Source: Erythrocercus mccallii (Eukaryota; Chordata; Aves; Passeriformes; Dicruridae). From it: a stretch of 64,000 nucleotides of DNA. A model generated the notes under the pieces. The model was not told the DNA's origin, did no database searches, and was given only the letters and a program-made list of their open reading frames with translations. The stretch spans positions 2,971 through 66,970 of the forward strand of contig VZRG01002592.1 of assembly GCA_013397435.1 (NCBI GenBank), written 5' to 3'. Within the stretch, counting starts at the first letter, position 1, and each line of letters starts with the position of its first letter. Below, piece by piece: positions 63,202 to 64,000 of the stretch. The position numbers and the translations under genes were made by a program.

Positions 63202-63300
63202 TTGCAGATATTTTTTCATCCATTTAATCCTAAATCCCTGAACAACTTGTCCAGTGATAGATCATTAAAGGCTGATCAGGGTGCTTGGGGAAGAAAGGAG
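63202..63300 (+). other. Candidate 99-bp internal exon (unproven)
   Basis: Preceded by TTTTTTTTTCTTTTTTTCCC followed by AG, and followed by GAG/GTGAGT, both strong splice sites. The 99 bp between has one plus-strand frame without stops, in phase 0 at both ends, giving 33 residues with a central NNLSSDRSLKADQGAW segment; the other two frames have stops. I recognise no protein family. Ten bases after the donor begins an inverted CR1 copy. Splice-like pairs of lesser quality occur elsewhere in the window by chance, so this is only a candidate. Confidence 0.25.
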
Positions 63301-63310
63301 GTGAGTAAAG

Positions 63311-63590
63311 ATCATAGAATCATAGGATTGTTTAGGTTGGAAAAGATGTCTGAGGTAAAACAGCACTGCCAAGTTGCCACTAAACCATGTCCACATATAA
63401 AAAATTTCCAGGGATGGCGTCTCCATCCCTTCCCTGAGCAGTCTGTTTCAATACCTCACTACCCTTCAGGGAAGAAAAATATTCTAATAGAAAATCTTAA
63501 TTTCCCCTGACAAAACCTGGAGCTGTTTCCTCTCATTGCCTGGGAGAAGAGATTGACTTTCACCCAGCTATAATCTCCTTTCAGGTTTGA
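63311..63590 (-). mobile_element. CR1 LINE 3' region
   Basis: The plus strand begins with ATCATAGAATCATAGGATTG, the reverse complement of the CR1 octamer terminus, and continues GTTTAGGTTGGAAAAGATG, ACTAAACCATGTCC, CAGGGATGGCGTCTCC, CCTGGGAGAAGAGATTGAC and ATCTCCTTTCAGG. About 280 bp, 5'-truncated, moderately decayed. Confidence 0.92.
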
Positions 63591-64000
63591 TCTCTGAGAT
63601 GGACGTGTCAGAGCAGAAGACTATAGAAGAGCCTAAACCACTGAAGAACTAGCCCAGGTGTGATGTATGTATCACTGTGCAATACCTGACACTTTCCTGT
63701 AGGTTTTAATTTCTGCTCTTTGTGTCTTCTTAATGCAGACCTTGATGCTTCACCTGGACATCAACTTGGGCTTTACTATTTGAATTAAGTATTGGAAATG
63801 CTGTTTCTTCCTCCATTTGGAGTCTACAGAGTAGACAGGGGATGGAGGGGAGAATCTGGAGTATTTGTGTCATCATCATGGCAAATTAAAAGCTGGGAGA
63901 GGACAAAGTATTGATGGACCCAAAAAATACATAAAAATAACTACAGCATAAATAGCTGGAATCTTCTGAAAGGCATTAACCTTCTCTCCTTTCCTGAAAT
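63591..64000. other. Noncoding DNA to window end
   Basis: Nothing recognised. Confidence 0.5.

Noticed and set aside
1..64000. CRISPR arrays, bacterial operons, rRNA or tRNA genes
   Set aside because: No regularly spaced direct repeats, ribosome-binding patterns or cloverleaf-like sequences; the CR1 and LTR content shows a vertebrate genome.

Overview
This 64 kb window is AT-rich vertebrate DNA, almost certainly from a bird and probably a songbird. The main evidence is at least ten CR1 LINE fragments. Several end in the CR1-specific octamer tail (ATTCTATG / ATTCTGTG type), and they are accompanied by several avian-type endogenous retrovirus LTRs. I see no convincing protein-coding gene, rRNA, tRNA, CRISPR array or bacterial feature. 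The window reads as intergenic or deep-intron DNA. Its open reading frames are explained by chance, low-complexity DNA or transposon sequence.

Layout. 1-361: 3' part of an LTR cut by the window edge. 0.4-13 kb: AT-rich noncoding DNA with one short CR1 3' end (1183-1246) and a decayed CR1 endonuclease relic (about 6005-6740). 13.2-14.1 kb: a GC-elevated stretch with a G-quadruplex motif and two inverted CCAAT boxes. 15.15-15.36 kb: U3 fragment of a common avian LTR. 17.6-23.4 kb: a retroelement cluster with two plus-strand CR1 copies, four minus-strand LTRs (three with complete ends) and a GGTTT-rich minisatellite. 28.0-28.4 kb: CR1. 33.7-34.1 kb: solo LTR with a perfect 6-bp target duplication. 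38.4-38.6 kb: a candidate noncoding exon or regulatory element with an RFX X-box. 42-43 kb: one CR1 and one ancient CR1-like copy. 48.6-50.6 kb: purine and pyrimidine microsatellites. 51.5-52.1 kb: solo LTR with a perfect 5-bp duplication. 54.9-55.1 kb: a long TTTTTC repeat containing the only N. 55.3-63.6 kb: four CR1 copies, one joining ORF2 sequence to the 3' UTR without the reverse transcriptase. A candidate 99-bp exon lies at 63202-63300.

No genes work together here. The sequence history is one of retroelement insertion, decay and simple-repeat expansion. The better leads are two splice-site-bounded candidate exons, the GC-elevated element and the LTR pair with long terminal inverted repeats. 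None amounts to a demonstrable new biological system. Family calls come from recognising consensus-like sequence, not from a database search.
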